Below, in pieces: positions 39,034-48,120 of a DNA stretch of 64,000 nt. The translations under genes and the position numbers were made by a program. The notes under the pieces were generated by a model. That model had not been told where the DNA came from. It worked only from the letters and a program-made list of their open reading frames with translations, and ran no database searches. Position 1 is the stretch's first letter. Each line of letters starts with the position of its first letter. The stretch is from the NCBI RefSeq assembly GCF_007954425.1, contig NZ_CP042345.1:1848501-1912500 (forward strand). Direction: 5' to 3'. Source of the DNA: Novosphingobium ginsenosidimutans. Lineage in GTDB: Bacteria; Pseudomonadota; Alphaproteobacteria; Sphingomonadales; Sphingomonadaceae.

Positions 39034-40042
39034 ATTCGTCGTCCCCGCCGCCCGCCCCGAACTGGATTACACCATCGGCAGCCAGACGCCGCGCGGCGGC
39101 CACGACTGCGCGCTGCGCTTCCTGCACTTCGGCCAGCTTGAGCCGGCCGCGTGCAGCGATTTCGTCGCGCACACCATCGGCAGCGCGGCTCGACATGGCG
39201 CGGAAGAACACCTCGCGCTGCGGTTCCTCGACGCCCTTCAAGGCATCGATCAGCACTTCGCTCTCCACTTCGCGCAGCAGCGCACCCATCGCCTGCGGAT
39301 CGAGCACGAACAGATGCTCGAACTTGAACATCTCGCCCTCGATCGTCCGGGCCAGCGCCTTGTCGATCCGGGTCAGCTCCGGCATGATCCGCTTCTCGGC
39401 CGCCTTGCCGGCATTGTTGATGATGTCGGCCGCCTCGCGCGGGCCGCCCATGGTCAGCGCTGCCGGGCCATGGCTGGCGGAGATCCGCGCCTGGAGCAGA
39501 CTGTCGAGCAGCTGGATCGCTTCGGCCGAGACCGGGCCCATCGATGCGACCCGGTGCATGACCTGCGGCTGGATCCCCGGCGGCAGCGCACGCAGCACCT
39601 CGGCCGCAACTTCCGGTTCCAGTTGCAGCAGCAACACGGCGATCGCTTGGGGATGTTCGTGTTCGACCAGCGGGATCAACGCATCGGCGTTAAGCCAGCG
39701 AGCCAACTCGATCGCCGGCCCTGCGGTATCGCCCTCTGGCATGATCCGCTGCATCAGGTTTTCCGCCTTGGCCGGGCCAACCGCTTCACTCAGCAAGCTG
39801 CGCACACGCCACGGGCGGTCCTCACTGCCGATCCCAGGACGGTCGGCCTGGCTAACGAAGCCGGCAATCGAGTCCCGGATCAGGTCGGGCCCGATGTCGC
39901 CCAGCGCGCACATCTTTTCGCCCAGCACCTGCAATTCCTGCGGATCGAGCCGGCCCAGGATTGACGCGGCCTTGCCCTCGTCAAGCAGCATGACCAATAC
40001 GGCGGCGCGTTCGGCATCGGACAGGGTTGCGGCGGTCATCAC
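39026..40042 (-). CDS. fliG: Flagellar motor switch protein FliG
   Basis: 338-residue torque-generating rotor protein. The N-terminal domain 'LSDAERAAVLVMLLDEGKAA', the middle 'EHPQAIAVLLLQLEPEVAAE' with the EHPQ motif, and the C-terminal charged helix ('EGEMFKFEHLFVLDPQAMGA', 'FRAMSSRAADGVRDEIAARG') are all present. It overlaps fliF by 4 nt. Confidence 0.96.
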   Translation of the reverse strand: MMTAATLSDAERAAVLVMLLDEGKAASILGRLDPQELQVLGEKMCALGDIGPDLIRDSIAGFVSQADRPGIGSEDRPWRVRSLLSEAVGPAKAENLMQRIMPEGDTAGPAIELARWLNADALIPLVEHEHPQAIAVLLLQLEPEVAAEVLRALPPGIQPQVMHRVASMGPVSAEAIQLLDSLLQARISASHGPAALTMGGPREAADIINNAGKAAEKRIMPELTRIDKALARTIEGEMFKFEHLFVLDPQAMGALLREVESEVLIDALKGVEEPQREVFFRAMSSRAADGVRDEIAARGRLKLAEVQEAQRAVVAAARRLAADGVIQFGAGGGDDEYV

Positions 40043-41625
40043 TGGCCTCCGACAGCGGGCTTGAGCATCCGCCGCAGCGCGACGATGGTTTCCTCGGGCT
40101 TTTCATCGACGAGCCGCTGGGCCAATTCGACCTGCTTGCCGAGCAGCGCCTGATCGGCACCGTTGGTTTCAGCGTCGGGCCGGGGCGGCGCAAGCCCAGG
40201 CATTGAGCGCGCCTCGTTATCGCCTTCAGCGCTGCCTCCTGGCTGGCGCTTCAGCGCGCCCAGGACCGGCCGGATCACCAGGAACAGCACCAGCAGCACG
40301 GCGATCAATCCCAGCCCGCTGCGCAACGCCAGTGGGAACCACGGCGCTTCGTAGAAGGCCGGGGCAATGTCGGCTGGCGGCTCGAATGGCCGGGCGACCA
40401 CGGCAATCTGGTCCCCGCGGGCCGGATCGGCTCCAACTGCGGCGCTAACCAGGGACTTGATCGCCTCTATGTCGGTTGGCCGGCCTTGCTTCTTCATCGC
40501 TTCCTGGCTGATCGCTACGGCTACAGAGAGCCGCTTGACCTTGCCCGGTGCGGCATTGCTGACCGCCACTTCGCGGCCCAGCTCATAGGTCCGGCTTGCG
40601 CTCGATTCGGTTGAGGGCGACGAGCCGGCGATGGCACCCGGCACGGTTGGCTGCGGTGCGCCTGGCTGAAGCGTGGTGGCCGGGGGTGGAGTGTTGGCAA
40701 GCACGCCGGGCACTCCGCCTGTTGTAGCTGTGCTACCCTGGGTCTGGGCCTGTGTTTCGGAACGGACCACGCCCTGCTTGTCATAGCTTTCGCGGGCCGA
40801 GGTAACCTCGTCCATGTCGAGCTCGATCTGGATCTCGCTCGAGAACTGGCCGGGGCCAAGGATCGGGGTAAGAAGCTGGTCCAGCTGTCCGCGCAGCTTG
40901 GTTTCCAGCCGGCTTTGCAATTCCAGCCGGTCGTTTTCCTTGCCAGTTTCGCGATCGGACAGAAGCCGGCCGGTCTGATCGACCACCCGCACAGAATCGG
41001 GGCTCATCCCGGGGGCCGAGGCCGCGACCAGGTTGACGATCGCGGCGACCTGGCTGGCGGCCAGCGTCCGCCCGCGCGCCATGCGGACCATGACCGAAGC
41101 GCTGGGCGGGGCATCGTCGCGGACGAAGACCGATTTGTTGCCCTCGGCCAGGTGGACGCGGACGCTTTCGACGCCGTCGATCTCCTTGATTGTCAGCATC
41201 AACTCGTGTTCGCGCGCGCTGCGCAGCCGCTCGCCTTCCAGTGTGCGGCTGGCGCCCATCGGCAGGTTGTCGAGCGAAGCTGCCGTATCCGGTACGGCGA
41301 GCGCGCCATCGGCGGCCACTGCCATCCGAGCACGATAGAGCTGGTCTTCCGGCACTGTCAGCGCGCCGGTCGAATTGTCGATCGAATAAGCGATCCCTGC
41401 GCCATCAAGAGCAGTCACCACCCCAGCGCGCTGAGCATCGTCGAGTTGGGCATAAAGCTGGCGTTGCGGCGGGGCCGAAACGATAGCCCAGGCGAGCGCA
41501 GCCACGCCCAAAGCCCCGGCTCCGACGAACCAGGGCACCGCACGGCGCAGTGCTGGCTGGGCGGCCAGGCCGCGCAGCCGCTCAAGCGAAGCGTTCGGGA
41601 CGGTCGCGGGAACCAGATCAGCCAT
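40039..41625 (-). CDS. fliF: Flagellar MS-ring protein FliF
   Basis: 528 residues forming the MS ring. An N-terminal transmembrane helix ('GAGALGVAALAWAIVSAPPQ'), the ring-building motifs ('LDNLPMGASRTLEGERLRSA', 'VRVHLAEGNKSVFVRDDAPP'), a serine/proline-rich loop and a second transmembrane helix ('LRSGLGLIAVLLVLFLVIRP') are seen, and the C-terminal FliG-binding helix ends the protein. It lies 3 nt after fliE. Confidence 0.96.
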   Translation of the reverse strand: MADLVPATVPNASLERLRGLAAQPALRRAVPWFVGAGALGVAALAWAIVSAPPQRQLYAQLDDAQRAGVVTALDGAGIAYSIDNSTGALTVPEDQLYRARMAVAADGALAVPDTAASLDNLPMGASRTLEGERLRSAREHELMLTIKEIDGVESVRVHLAEGNKSVFVRDDAPPSASVMVRMARGRTLAASQVAAIVNLVAASAPGMSPDSVRVVDQTGRLLSDRETGKENDRLELQSRLETKLRGQLDQLLTPILGPGQFSSEIQIELDMDEVTSARESYDKQGVVRSETQAQTQGSTATTGGVPGVLANTPPPATTLQPGAPQPTVPGAIAGSSPSTESSASRTYELGREVAVSNAAPGKVKRLSVAVAISQEAMKKQGRPTDIEAIKSLVSAAVGADPARGDQIAVVARPFEPPADIAPAFYEAPWFPLALRSGLGLIAVLLVLFLVIRPVLGALKRQPGGSAEGDNEARSMPGLAPPRPDAETNGADQALLGKQVELAQRLVDEKPEETIVALRRMLKPAVGGQ

Positions 41626-41628
41626 TTA

Positions 41629-41988
41629 TCAGACCCCCATCCGCATGATTTCGGAATAGGCCGAGAGCAGGCGATTGCGCACCTGCAAGGTCGCTTCAAA
41701 GGCGATCCCGGCTTCCTGGCGGGCCAGCATGACCTTGGCGATATCGGTCACTTCGCCCTTTTCGTAAGCTTCGGTCAGGGTCGAGGACTTGTTCTGGACC
41801 TCGCTGACCTGCTGGAGCGCGCCTTGCAGTGCCTGACCAAACCCGCCCGCCGGTGTGGCGGGGGTCTCGGTCGGGGCCGCCGGTGCCTGCAACTGCTGGA
41901 GCAGTTGTGAGCGGTCGACGATCTGCTGACGCAGCGCCAGGATTTGCGCAACGCTGCCTGCGTTGCCGATACTGCCGATGCCGCTCAT
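41629..41988 (-). CDS. fliE: Flagellar hook-basal body protein FliE
   Basis: 119-residue rod-MS-ring junction protein. The C-terminal 'VMLARQEAGIAFEATLQVRN' and 'RLLSAYSEIMRMGV' are diagnostic. The N-terminal half is low-complexity (A, P, Q). Its ATG overlaps the stop of the upstream activator gene (ATGA), so the regulator and structural genes are coupled. Confidence 0.94.
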   Translation of the reverse strand: MSGIGSIGNAGSVAQILALRQQIVDRSQLLQQLQAPAAPTETPATPAGGFGQALQGALQQVSEVQNKSSTLTEAYEKGEVTDIAKVMLARQEAGIAFEATLQVRNRLLSAYSEIMRMGV

Positions 41989-43232
41989 CGCCGGCCTCCT
42001 GCCACGGCCAGACCGGCGTCACGGAAGGCCGCCAGGCGATAGCGCAGGGTCCGCTCGGAAATGCCAAGTTCGCGGGCAGCGGCAAGGCGGTTGCCGCCGA
42101 CGGCGCTCAGCACTTCCATAATGGCTTCGGCTTCAGACTGCTGCACCACCGCAGAAAGCCGGCGGGGCTGGTCCTGAACCAGCACTGGGGCCGAGGCCAG
42201 CCGTGCCGGCTGATCGAACAGGATCTGCCCCGGACCGATCTCTTCGGCACCATCCGCCAGCAACAGTGCGCGGCGGACAACGTTTTCCAGCTCGCGGACA
42301 TTGCCCGGCCAGGCGTGGAGCTTAAGCTTTGCCAGCGCCGCTTCGCTGAGCCAGGGCAGTGTGCGACCCTGCGGCGCGTGGCGCAGCACCATCGCGAAGG
42401 CCAGCGGGGCGATGTCTTCGGGCCGCTCGCGCAAGGGGCGCAGCGCCAAGGGGAAGACGTTGAGGCGGTAGAACAGGTCTTCACGGAACCGGCCGGCAGC
42501 AACTTCGCTGGGCAGGTCGCGGTTGGCGGCGGCGATGATCCGCACGTCGACCTTGATGGGCCGGGTGGCACCGATCGGCACGACCTCGCCTTCCTGCAGC
42601 GCGCGCAGCAGCTTGGCCTGGAGTGAAAGGGGCATTTCGGCGATTTCGTCGAGCAGTAGGGTGCCGCCGTCCGCCGCCCGGAAGAAGCCCTCGCTGGCCT
42701 GGGTGGCGCCGGTGAAGGCGCCCTTCTGGTGGCCAAACAGCAGAGCTTCGAGCATGGCTTCGGGCATGGCCGCGCAGTTGACCGCAACGAACGGCCCTTC
42801 GCGGCGGTGGCTATGTTCATGGATGAAGCGGCTCAGCACTTCCTTGCCAGTGCCGGTCGGCCCGGCGATCAGCACGGGGATTTCGCTGGCGGCCAGCCGC
42901 TCAGCCAGGGCCAGAACCGAAAGGCTCTCCGGATCGGCTGCAATCGGCGCACCCGGTGCAGTCAGCGCGGCCAGGGCAGCAGCCAGACTCGCCTCGCCCG
43001 AGGGATCGCGATAGGTCAGGTGAAAGCGTCCGCGCCCGTCGAGCCGGCGCAGCTGTGGCTGGCCAGCGCGTTCAAGCGTCAATGTCGGAGCCGGACCGAT
43101 CGGTGCCGGATCCTGATCGGTGCGCAGGATCCGGGCATGCCCATGTCCGCTTGCCCCCAGCAAGGCCTCAAGCCGCTGGGCCAGGGCAACATGCTGCCGC
43201 TTCACCGTATCGCTAATGGCCAAAGCCGTCAT
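41985..43232 (-). CDS. Sigma-54-dependent activator without receiver domain, flagellar regulator
   Basis: 415 residues. The AAA+ domain has Walker A 'AGPTGTGKEVLSRFIHEHSH', the sigma-54 contact loop GAFTGA ('GHQKGAFTGATQASEG'), Walker B 'GGTLLLDEIAEMP' and the arginine-finger region 'REDLFYRLNVFPL'; a Fis-type helix-turn-helix ends it ('GNRLAAARELGISERTLRYR'). The first ~110 residues do not look like a phosphoreceiver, so it resembles FlbD/FleQ-like activators without a phosphorylation site. ATG 43232 is preferred over 43271 on sequence grounds; ribosome sites are weak for both. It heads the leftward flagellar run and is divergent from flagellin. Confidence 0.88.
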   Translation of the reverse strand: MTALAISDTVKRQHVALAQRLEALLGASGHGHARILRTDQDPAPIGPAPTLTLERAGQPQLRRLDGRGRFHLTYRDPSGEASLAAALAALTAPGAPIAADPESLSVLALAERLAASEIPVLIAGPTGTGKEVLSRFIHEHSHRREGPFVAVNCAAMPEAMLEALLFGHQKGAFTGATQASEGFFRAADGGTLLLDEIAEMPLSLQAKLLRALQEGEVVPIGATRPIKVDVRIIAAANRDLPSEVAAGRFREDLFYRLNVFPLALRPLRERPEDIAPLAFAMVLRHAPQGRTLPWLSEAALAKLKLHAWPGNVRELENVVRRALLLADGAEEIGPGQILFDQPARLASAPVLVQDQPRRLSAVVQQSEAEAIMEVLSAVGGNRLAAARELGISERTLRYRLAAFRDAGLAVAGGRR

Positions 43233-43355
43233 TTGCGGTAACCCCCGAGTTAACCATTCCTTCGCGAGCATTCATGCGCGATTCCAAGGAAACGGGTGGC
43301 AAATGGAGACATCCGGTTGGATACCTAGGTAGACTGCGCCGCATCGGGGTGTGCT

Positions 43356-43381
43356 TAAATTCCGGCGCGACCGGCCGCTCT
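43356..43381 (+). promoter_or_regulatory. Weak sigma-28-like promoter upstream of flagellin
   Basis: TTAAA (43355-43359) followed after 14 nt by GCCGCTCT (43374-43381) resembles the flagellar sigma-28 pattern TAAA-N15-GCCGATAA, with one nt shorter spacing and a poor right half. It lies 65 nt before the flagellin ATG. I found no good sigma-54 site in the same region. Confidence 0.3.
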
Positions 43382-43445
43382 AGTGGCTGGCAGCCGCACC
43401 GGATGGTCCGCTGGCGGTTTGCGAGACTATCTGGGAGTATCGACG

Positions 43446-44273
43446 ATGAGTGTCATCAATACCAACATCAGCGCGATCAAGGCTGCCAATGCCTCGAACA
43501 CCGCCAACAAGATGCTTGGCACCGCCATGGAGCGCCTGTCGACCGGCAAGCGCATCGGCAGCGCCAAGGACGACGCCGCTGGCCTCGCCATCGCCACCAG
43601 CATGACCGCTCAGGTCCGTGGCATGAACCAGGCTATCCGCAACTCGAACGACGGCATTGCGCTGGCGCAGACCGCTGAAGGCGCGCTGAGCGAAGTGACC
43701 AACATGCTGCAGCGCGTCCGCGAACTGGCCGTGCAGTCGGCCTCGGGCACTTACAAGGACGCCACCGACCGCGCCTATATGCAGTCGGAAGTCGATGAGC
43801 TGACCTCGCAGATCGATCAGGTCATCACCAACAGCAAGTTCAACGGCGTCAACCTGTTCGACGGCAGCACCGCAACGGTCACGATCCAGACCGGTGCTGA
43901 CACCGCTGACACTGTTGACCTCACCATGACCGACCTGACCACGCTGGCCGCCAGCGGCGGTGCAGCCGGCTCCTACGACGTGTCGACCGCAACGGCTGCC
44001 AATGGCCTGCTGGCGACGATCGATGGCGAACTGGACTCGATCAACTCTGCTCGCGCTAGCCTTGGTGCCGGCCAGAACCGTCTGGAATCGGTGGTCAACA
44101 ACCTGACCAGCAACTCGACCAACCTGGCCGATGCCCGTTCGCGGATCGAAGATGCTGACTATTCGGCCGAAACGACCGCGATGGCCAAGGCCCAGATCCT
44201 CTCGCAGGCTTCGACCGCGATGATCGCTCAGGCCAACCAGAGCCAGCAGAACGTCCTTTCGCTGCTGCGCTAA
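43446..44273 (+). CDS. fliC: Flagellin
   Basis: 275-residue filament subunit with conserved termini and a short variable centre. The N-terminus '[20 protein letters not shown]' and '[20 protein letters not shown]' form the D0/D1 helices; the C-terminus ends '[14 protein letters not shown]'. GGGAG lies 8 nt before ATG 43446; the frame is open to 43383 but without flagellin sequence. Codon use is strongly biased, as expected for an abundant protein. It is divergent from the flagellar activator. Confidence 0.96.
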   Translation: MSVINTNISAIKAANASNTANKMLGTAMERLSTGKRIGSAKDDAAGLAIATSMTAQVRGMNQAIRNSNDGIALAQTAEGALSEVTNMLQRVRELAVQSASGTYKDATDRAYMQSEVDELTSQIDQVITNSKFNGVNLFDGSTATVTIQTGADTADTVDLTMTDLTTLAASGGAAGSYDVSTATAANGLLATIDGELDSINSARASLGAGQNRLESVVNNLTSNSTNLADARSRIEDADYSAETTAMAKAQILSQASTAMIAQANQSQQNVLSLLR

Positions 44274-44293
44274 GCCTTCAGGCAATGGGGGAG

Positions 44294-44324
44294 GGGGCCG
44301 CGTCTTCTGGCGCGGCCCCTTTCG
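44294..44324 (+). terminator. Intrinsic terminator of flagellin
   Basis: GGGGCCGCG (44294-44302) pairs with CGCGGCCCC (44311-44319) over an 8-nt loop, followed by TTTCGCTT. It lies 20 nt after the flagellin stop. Confidence 0.8.
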
Positions 44325-44364
44325 CTTGCCCCGCGCAAAAGTGAGGGTTAAGGGCCGCCGCATC

Positions 44365-45543
44365 ATGCTTAGCACCCTGACCCCCCAGCCCGCCGATGCC
44401 CTGCTTGCGCTAATCAAGCTCTACGCTGCCGATCCGCGCGCCGACAAAATCGATCTTGGCGTGGGCGTATATCGTACCGGCCAGGGCGATACCCCGGTGT
44501 TCGGGGCTATCAAGGCGGCGGAGCAGAGGCTGGTCGATACCCAGGAATCGAAGAGCTACCTTGGTCCCGAAGGCGACATGGGCTTTGTCCACGCGCTGAT
44601 GCCCTATGTCTTCGGCACCGCAAACCCGACGATGGATGGCCGGATCGAGGGGATGCAGACCCCGGGCGGCACTGGCGGTGTCCGGCTTGCCGTTGCCCTT
44701 GCCAAGCGTTCGGGGGCGCCCAAGATCTGGATGGGGACACCCAGCTGGCCGAACCACGCCCAGATCTTTGCCGACATCGGGCTGGAGCTGAAGACCTTTA
44801 CCCACGCCACGGCCGACGGCGTGGTCGATATGGACGCGCTGCGCGCCGCGATCGCCGCGGCTGACGCCGGCGACGCTATCCTGCTCCACGGCTGCTGCCA
44901 CAACCCCAGCGGCATCGATTACAGCGAAGCCCAGTGGGACGAGATCGCCGGACTGGTCGCTGAAGCCCAGCTGCTGCCGGTGCTGGACCTTGCCTATCAG
45001 GGGCTGGGCCAGGGGATGGAAGCTGATGCCTATGGCCTGCGGCGCGTACTCGCGGCCGTGCCGGAAGCGCTCATTGCCTATTCGTGCGACAAGAACTTCG
45101 GGATGTACCGCGACCGTGTTGGTGCGGTCTATGCGATGGTCGCCGATCCGGCGCAGCTGGGCGCGGTGCTCTCGCACGGTTATGCCCTGGCCCGCGCGGC
45201 CTGGTCGATGCCGCCCGATCATGGTGCGGCCGCCGTCCGCCTGATCCTGGAAGACCCCGCGCTGGTCAAGCTGTGGCTCGACGAGCTTGACACCATGCGC
45301 ACCCGCATGCGCCAGGTTCGTGCGCGCCTGGCTGAAGCCGGCATGGCTGGTCGCGTCAACATGGTTCCGCTCGGCTCGCAGAACGGCTTGTTCTCGATGT
45401 TGCCGCTGTCGGGCGAGCAGATCCTGAAGCTGCGCGAAGACCACGCCATCTACATGGCGGGTTCGGGCCGGATCAACGTGGCTGGCCTGACCATGGGCAA
45501 TATCGACAAGTTCATCGCTGCGGTCGCAGCCGTATCGGCCTGA
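44365..45543 (+). CDS. Aromatic amino acid / aspartate aminotransferase
   Basis: 392-residue class I PLP aminotransferase of the aspartate/tyrosine type. The cofactor lysine lies in 'YSCDKNFGMYRDRVGAV'; substrate-binding 'KIDLGVGVYRTGQGDTPVFG' and 'LHGCCHNPSGIDYSEAQWDE' are typical, and the C-terminal 'AGSGRINVAGLTMGNI' carries the distal arginine. I start at ATG 44365 because the longer frame begins inside the flagellin terminator. It probably interconverts aspartate, phenylalanine or tyrosine with 2-oxo acids; exact specificity (AspC versus TyrB) is not decided. It overlaps the following GNAT gene by 1 nt. Confidence 0.93.
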   Translation: MLSTLTPQPADALLALIKLYAADPRADKIDLGVGVYRTGQGDTPVFGAIKAAEQRLVDTQESKSYLGPEGDMGFVHALMPYVFGTANPTMDGRIEGMQTPGGTGGVRLAVALAKRSGAPKIWMGTPSWPNHAQIFADIGLELKTFTHATADGVVDMDALRAAIAAADAGDAILLHGCCHNPSGIDYSEAQWDEIAGLVAEAQLLPVLDLAYQGLGQGMEADAYGLRRVLAAVPEALIAYSCDKNFGMYRDRVGAVYAMVADPAQLGAVLSHGYALARAAWSMPPDHGAAAVRLILEDPALVKLWLDELDTMRTRMRQVRARLAEAGMAGRVNMVPLGSQNGLFSMLPLSGEQILKLREDHAIYMAGSGRINVAGLTMGNIDKFIAAVAAVSA

Positions 45544-46076
45544 TGGACCGCCGGCCGGTCCTCGAGGGGGAGCGGCTGCTGCTTCGCCCGCTTACGCTCG
45601 ATGACTGGGACGCGCTATTCGCCGTCGCCAGCGATCCGGAGGTCTGGGCGATCCATCCGCAGCATGACCGCTGGCAGGAACCGGTCTTCCGCCGCTTCTT
45701 TGCCGATGCCCTGGGTCGGGGCGGGGCGCTGGTCGTCATCGACAAGGCTACCGGCGCGGTGGTCGGCTCTTCGCAGTACAAGGAAGAAGCCGGCGGCGTG
45801 GTCGAGATCGGCTGGACCTTCCTCGCCACCAGCCACTGGGGCGGCAGCTATAACCGCGAGATGAAGCGGCTGATGCTGGTCCACGCGCTGCAGTTCGTCG
45901 AGCGGGTTGAGTTCCGCGTTGGCGAATGCAACCTGCGCTCGCAGCGGGCGATGGAGAAGATCGGCGGACGGCTGACCGAGCGCTTCGACATGGTCGAAAC
46001 CCCCAGCGGCCCGATGCGCCACGTGATCTACGAAATCACCCGCGAAAGCTTCGCGAGCGGACCGCTTAACCCCTGA
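45543..46076 (+). CDS. GNAT-family N-acetyltransferase (RimJ/RimL type)
   Basis: 177 residues beginning 'MDRRPVLEGERLLLRPLTLD', the pattern of RimJ/RimL-like acetyltransferases; 'WGGSYNREMKRLMLVHAL' and 'RVGECNLRSQRAMEKIGGRL' form the acetyl-CoA-binding and C-terminal motifs. The acceptor is unknown. It is coupled to the aminotransferase (TGATG) and ends tail-to-tail overlapping ribE by 11 nt. Confidence 0.88.
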   Translation: MDRRPVLEGERLLLRPLTLDDWDALFAVASDPEVWAIHPQHDRWQEPVFRRFFADALGRGGALVVIDKATGAVVGSSQYKEEAGGVVEIGWTFLATSHWGGSYNREMKRLMLVHALQFVERVEFRVGECNLRSQRAMEKIGGRLTERFDMVETPSGPMRHVIYEITRESFASGPLNP

Positions 46077-46683
46077 GGGCCTGCATCCGCTGGAGGTAAC
46101 GCGCCAGCACATCGATCTCCAGATTCACGGCATCCCCGGCTTTCAGCCCGCCGAGCGTCGTGACCTCGGCCGTGTGCGGGATAATGTTGAGCATGAAGCG
46201 GCAGGTGCCGTCCGCCTCGTCCGCCACTTCGTTGACCGTGAGCGAAACGCCATCGACGGTAATCGAGCCTTTCGGCGCTACATAGGGGGCCAGTTCCATG
46301 GGCGTCATGATCCAGAACTGGATCGAGCCGCCGGTGTCTTCACGGCTGACGACGCGGCCCACGGCATCGACGTGGCCCGTCACGATATGGCCGCCCAGTT
46401 CGTCGCCCAGCTTGAGCGCCTGTTCGAGGTTGAGCTTGCGTCCGGCGGTCCACTGGTCCTGCGCCGTGCGGCTGACCGTTTCGCCCGAAACATCGACGGC
46501 GAACCAGGCGTCCCCGGCTTCCCCGCCGCGCTCGACCACAGTCAGGCAGACGCCCGAGCAGGCGATCGAGGCGCCGATCGCGATCCCGGCCGGATCATAG
46601 GGGCAGGCGATGACAATCCGCAGGTCACCCTGCTGGCGAACTTCGCGGATCGAGCCGACGGCGGTGATAATTCCGGTAAACAT
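46066..46683 (-). CDS. ribE: Riboflavin synthase, alpha chain
   Basis: 205 residues that dismutate two lumazines to riboflavin. It starts 'MFTGIITAVGSIREV' and has two lumazine-binding repeats, each with a family motif ('GASIACSGVCLTVVE'; 'KGSITVDGVSLTVNEV'), plus 'GDELGGHIVTGHVD'. The ATG at 46683 overlaps the ribD stop (TGATG); the frame extends upstream only as antisense-like sequence. It forms a ribD-ribE operon. Confidence 0.95.
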   Translation of the reverse strand: MFTGIITAVGSIREVRQQGDLRIVIACPYDPAGIAIGASIACSGVCLTVVERGGEAGDAWFAVDVSGETVSRTAQDQWTAGRKLNLEQALKLGDELGGHIVTGHVDAVGRVVSREDTGGSIQFWIMTPMELAPYVAPKGSITVDGVSLTVNEVADEADGTCRFMLNIIPHTAEVTTLGGLKAGDAVNLEIDVLARYLQRMQALRG

Positions 46684-47642
46684 CACCTGCGCTCGTAGAC
46701 ATCGAGGCGGTCGTTGCCAAGCGGGCGACTGTCGATCAGCTGCCAGCTGTCTGATCCGGCGAGGACGTCGGCCGCTAGTTCCGGCAACGCTGCGCCATCG
46801 CCGCCGACAGTTTGCGGGGCGCGGTAGAGCATCATCCGGTCCACCAGCCCGGCCGCCAGAAAGGCGCGCGCCGTCTGCGCGCCACCTTCGACCATCAGAT
46901 ATTGCGCCGGCGACAGCATGGCGATGTCCTGCGGCGAGGGCAGGGCGTGCCAGCCTTCGGGAGCGGTCCCACGGGTCAGCAACCAGCGCTGCGGACTGCG
47001 GTCGGCCAATCCCGGCAAGCGAACGTCCAGGCGCGGATTGTCTGCCGCAAGGGTCCCACGACCAACCAGAATCGCGTCCATCTTCGCGCGCCAGGCGTGG
47101 GTATGGGCGCGGGCAATCTCGCCAGTCAGCCATTGGCCCTGCGGCGGGGCGAAGCGGCAATCGGCGGACAGTGCCAGTTTGAGCGTCACTTCCGGCCGGC
47201 CATGGGCACAGCGCGTGAGAAAGCCGGACAGGCTGGCGCGGCAGGCCGGGTGGTCGATCAGCTCGACGGGCGTACCGGCTGCCGTGATCCGGGCGATCCC
47301 GGCTCCGGCGGTGCGCGGATCGGGATCGTGGCAGCCAACGACTACGCGGGAAAGGCCGGCTGCTGCGACCAGGTCGGCACAAGCGGGACCGCGCTCGCTA
47401 TGGTGGGCACAGGGTTCGAGGGTGACGTAAAGCGTTGCCCCCTGGGCGGCTTGACCTGCTGCCGCCAAGGCGACCGCTTCGGCATGGGGGCGGCCACCGG
47501 CTTGGGTCCAACCGCGTCCTACGATCCTGCCATCTCTGACGAGAATCGCCCCGACCGCCGGATTGGGCCTGCTCAGCGGCCGTCCCCGCGCTGCGAGGGC
47601 AGCAGCGGCGGCAAGCCAGCGATGGTCGGTATCAGCGCTCAA
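46683..47642 (-). CDS. ribD: Bifunctional riboflavin deaminase/reductase RibD
   Basis: 319 residues. The N-terminal deaminase has zinc motifs 'GGRPHAEAVAL' and 'TLEPCAHHSERGPACADLV'; the C-terminal reductase contains 'VTLKLALSADCRFA' and 'DAILVGRGTLAADNPRLDVR'. No ATG is available before the conserved 'HRWLAAAAALAARG', so I chose TTG 47642, which has an AAGG site and overlaps the upstream gene by 11 nt. It acts in the second and third steps from GTP to riboflavin. Confidence 0.92.
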   Translation of the reverse strand: MSADTDHRWLAAAAALAARGRPLSRPNPAVGAILVRDGRIVGRGWTQAGGRPHAEAVALAAAGQAAQGATLYVTLEPCAHHSERGPACADLVAAAGLSRVVVGCHDPDPRTAGAGIARITAAGTPVELIDHPACRASLSGFLTRCAHGRPEVTLKLALSADCRFAPPQGQWLTGEIARAHTHAWRAKMDAILVGRGTLAADNPRLDVRLPGLADRSPQRWLLTRGTAPEGWHALPSPQDIAMLSPAQYLMVEGGAQTARAFLAAGLVDRMMLYRAPQTVGGDGAALPELAADVLAGSDSWQLIDSRPLGNDRLDVYERR

Positions 47643-48081
47643 CCGGAGCCTTCGCCGGTTCGACCAGTGCCTCGGCTTTGGCCTTGGCTTCCGCTTCGGC
47701 CTTGGCACGTTCGGCTGCGGCTTCGGCGGCGATCTTGTCAACGTCCATGCCGGATACCTTGCCAAGCGTCTTCCAGACGTCCTGACCGATCTTCTGCTGC
47801 TCGGCGATCAGCTTGGCTTCCTCATCCTTGCGGCGCTGGTTTTCCGTGATGAAGGCCTGTGTTTCCGCATCGGTGCGGTCGGCTCGCCACGAGCTGATAT
47901 AGATGATCTCCGGCCGCGCGCGCGGCTTCTTCCAGCTTTCCTGGGCCATGATCGAAAAGATGCCGATCGTGACGGCAGCAGAAGCCAGGCCAATCCGCCA
48001 GCGGTTGCTGCCGGCTTCGCGAAAGACGGTGCGGAAATCGGCGATCGCCCCGGCCGGATTGACGTTGCGCAGAAAGTTCAT
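47632..48081 (-). CDS. Small membrane protein of unknown function with charged helix
   Basis: 149 residues. A transmembrane helix at about 31-46 ('IGLASAAVTIGIFSIM') is followed by 'EIIYISSWRADRTDAETQAF' and a long alanine/glutamate/lysine-rich helix at about 80-149 with coiled-coil potential. I do not recognise a functional family. It lies directly upstream of ribD with an 11-nt overlap, so it shares its transcript, but the sequence gives no link to riboflavin synthesis. Confidence 0.75.
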   Translation of the reverse strand: MNFLRNVNPAGAIADFRTVFREAGSNRWRIGLASAAVTIGIFSIMAQESWKKPRARPEIIYISSWRADRTDAETQAFITENQRRKDEEAKLIAEQQKIGQDVWKTLGKVSGMDVDKIAAEAAAERAKAEAEAKAKAEALVEPAKAPVER

Positions 48082-48120
48082 GGCACAAAGATAGGGCCTC
48101 TGCGGCCCCAGCGCCAGCGG

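Noticed and set aside
38318-39964. 548-residue plus-strand frame over fliI-fliG
   Set aside because: It is antisense to well-conserved fliH and fliG and has low-complexity composition.
43233-43445. Sigma-54 promoter between flagellin and its activator
   Set aside because: Several GG and GC pairs occur, but none has the GG-N10-GC spacing with a reasonable consensus on either strand.
46683-48120. FMN riboswitch before the rib genes
   Set aside because: The ribD upstream region is coding for another gene and I could not find the conserved RFN-element strings.
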